NCBI GenBank assembly: GCA_028285545.1 | Contig: JANQPA010000040.1 | Location: 246,321-310,320 of the forward strand | From: Saprospiraceae bacterium | Lineage (GTDB): Bacteria; Bacteroidota; Bacteroidia; Chitinophagales; Saprospiraceae | Length of the DNA: 64,000 nt | Direction of reading: 5' to 3' | Shown: piece after piece, positions 62,845-64,000 of the stretch | Numbering within the stretch: the first letter of the stretch is position 1 | How the letters are laid out: each line of letters starts with the position of its first letter | The notes under the pieces: model-generated | What the model was told of the DNA's origin: nothing | The model's input: the letters and a program-made list of their open reading frames with translations, nothing else | Databases searched by the model: none | Program-made: the position numbers and the translations under genes

Positions 62845-63873
62845 ATGGACACAGAACGGTTTTTTAGTATGATCTTATTGGTTTTTGTACTTGCTTTGAA
62901 TAGCTATGACCTAAATGCACAGGCACCCAGTCTGTTCGATCATATGTATGGCCCCTCAATAACAAAGATTCATCTGGAAACCAACATTGAATCATTTAAG
63001 GCCAACCGAAGAAATGGGAACTATATTCCTGCCCAATTTTCTTTTACAGATGAAAAAGGGATAAACCATAATTTATCTGTGGATATTAGGGTAAGAGGCA
63101 AGTACCGACGAACCAAATGTGATCTTCCTCCTATTAAGCTTAATTTTCAGGTTGAAGAATTAATCGCAAAGGGGTATTCTTCTTTTGATAAATACAAAAT
63201 AGTTACCCATTGTCTGGATTCTGATGAAGGGGATGAAATGGTTTTGAAAGAGCACCTAGTTTATCAGTTACAGGAAGAAATAAGCCCTAACAGTTTCCGT
63301 ACTCAATTAATAGAGATCACCTATCTCGATACTGGCAGTGGCGATCAATCTACTCATTATGCAATAATAATTGAAAGTGACAAAGAAATGGCCCAGCGAC
63401 TTCAAGGAACCATTTGTCAAGACTGTTATGGTGTAAATCGTAAATTTGATCAAGAAAATGTTCTTTACGCCAGCGTATTTCAATACATGATTGGGAATAC
63501 TGATTGGTCTATAGCCCACCAAAAAAATGTAAAGGTTCTTTTAGCCAATAACTCCGATAAATTTCAGTTGGTTTCCTATGATTTTGATTTTAGTGGTCTG
63601 GTTAAAGCTCCCTATTATATACCACAGGTAGAGTTGGGAATAGGATATCGAGAGCGCTATTATAAGGGACTTTCCTGCACAGAGGAACAAATGCTGAATT
63701 GCCTGGATTATTTCAAATCAAAGGAAGAACAAATCTTAGGAAAAGTCGATATGCATCCTTTTTTGAGCAAAAGAAGTAAAATTGATATCAAGAGGTATTT
63801 AAAGACATTTTTTACACAAATTGACCGTAAATCCGGTCATAAACAAATCAAAGGTTTAGCTTACATAAATTGA
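62845..63873 (+). CDS. Secreted CotH-like protein
   Basis: A 342-residue protein from the ATG at 62845, which gives a good signal peptide (MDTERFFSMILL through DLNAQ); an upstream in-frame ATG at 62728 would add 39 residues without signal character. The body has VRGKYRRTKCDLPPIKLNF, YMIGNTDWSIAHQKNVKVL and LVSYDFDFSGLV, which recall CotH atypical kinases (a Lys/Arg pocket, Asn, and YDFD-type acidic motif). Similarity is distant, so kinase activity is not claimed. Confidence 0.6.
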   Translation: MDTERFFSMILLVFVLALNSYDLNAQAPSLFDHMYGPSITKIHLETNIESFKANRRNGNYIPAQFSFTDEKGINHNLSVDIRVRGKYRRTKCDLPPIKLNFQVEELIAKGYSSFDKYKIVTHCLDSDEGDEMVLKEHLVYQLQEEISPNSFRTQLIEITYLDTGSGDQSTHYAIIIESDKEMAQRLQGTICQDCYGVNRKFDQENVLYASVFQYMIGNTDWSIAHQKNVKVLLANNSDKFQLVSYDFDFSGLVKAPYYIPQVELGIGYRERYYKGLSCTEEQMLNCLDYFKSKEEQILGKVDMHPFLSKRSKIDIKRYLKTFFTQIDRKSGHKQIKGLAYIN

Positions 63874-63893
63874 GTTTACTAATGCACCTAAGC

Positions 63894-64000
63894 GAGAGCG
63901 GCTCATATCCCGATAGCTATCGGGATCCTCGTTCTGAGCCGCCAAATAATTTTCTTTTTGAGGGGTGATTTTTAAGGAAAAATTCCATTTTTCCTTAAAA
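63894..64000. repeat. Nested-palindrome repeat element, copy 2 (inverted, cut by window edge)
   Basis: Bases 63902-63975 are the exact inverse of 9678-9751, including the 20-base palindrome (63907-63926). Beyond that the centre differs: the GTACGG core of copy 1 is replaced by an AAGGAAAAATTCC-type palindrome. The rest lies outside the window. Confidence 0.85.

Overview
The window looks like a chromosomal stretch of an AT-rich, free-living member of the Bacteroidota, most likely of the Saprospirales/Lewinella kind (inference). The reasons are three proteins ending in gliding-motility-associated (type B) sorting domains for the type IX secretion system (T9SS), a PorP/SprF-family outer membrane protein, a TonB-dependent receptor with a carboxypeptidase-regulatory-like N-terminus, several RpoE-like sigma factors, weak Shine-Dalgarno sequences, and promoter motifs of the Bacteroidota type (TTG or TTTG, about 20 bases, TAnnTTTG). 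I see no rRNA, tRNA, transposase, integrase, prophage or CRISPR array. All large reading frames appear intact.

Layout. 0-5 kb: a PadR regulator overlapping an FtsX/MacB-type permease, then tatC with a small PH-like membrane protein. 5-8.7 kb: a CaCA cation antiporter and two paralogous LamG proteins flanking a YbaB/EbfC nucleoid protein. 8.7-16.3 kb: a short-chain dehydrogenase, a TonB-dependent receptor, a sigma factor, a MarR regulator, a second sigma factor with a membrane partner, and an alpha/beta hydrolase. 16.5-20.5 kb: a sigma factor with a membrane protein that combines an anti-sigma-like N-terminus and a TonB-like C-terminus, divergent from a von Willebrand A protein. 20.7-29.6 kb: PorP/SprF followed by a 2517-residue PKD-rich T9SS cargo. 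29.9-32.7 kb: glycogen branching enzyme and a glycogen-binding/histone-H1-like/helix-hairpin-helix fusion. 32.9-39.7 kb: a CAT-like acetyltransferase with an HxlR regulator, MscS, DoxX, Nudix, secreted unknowns, and a subtilase with a SPOR domain. 40-46 kb: tricorn-like protease, sigma factor, XRE regulator, thioredoxin-SPOR protein. 46-50.7 kb: a 1552-residue cohesin/SprB-repeat T9SS cargo. 50.9-64 kb: a second dehydrogenase, mtnA, a large BNR-repeat protein, two MFS exporters, an OsmC protein, an M15-like membrane peptidase and a CotH-like secreted protein.

How the parts fit. The dominant theme is the cell surface: T9SS cargo and its PorP partner, a TonB receptor, LamG proteins, secreted proteases and SPOR proteins. 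Four sigma factors, two of them with membrane partners, suggest envelope-responsive control. The branching enzyme and its neighbour point to glycogen storage.

The intergenic DNA is unusual. It carries long perfect hairpins, several reaching into stop codons, low-complexity word-like tandem repeats that recur at separate loci, and at least one dispersed nested-palindrome element, present near 9.6 kb and, inverted, at the right edge of the window.
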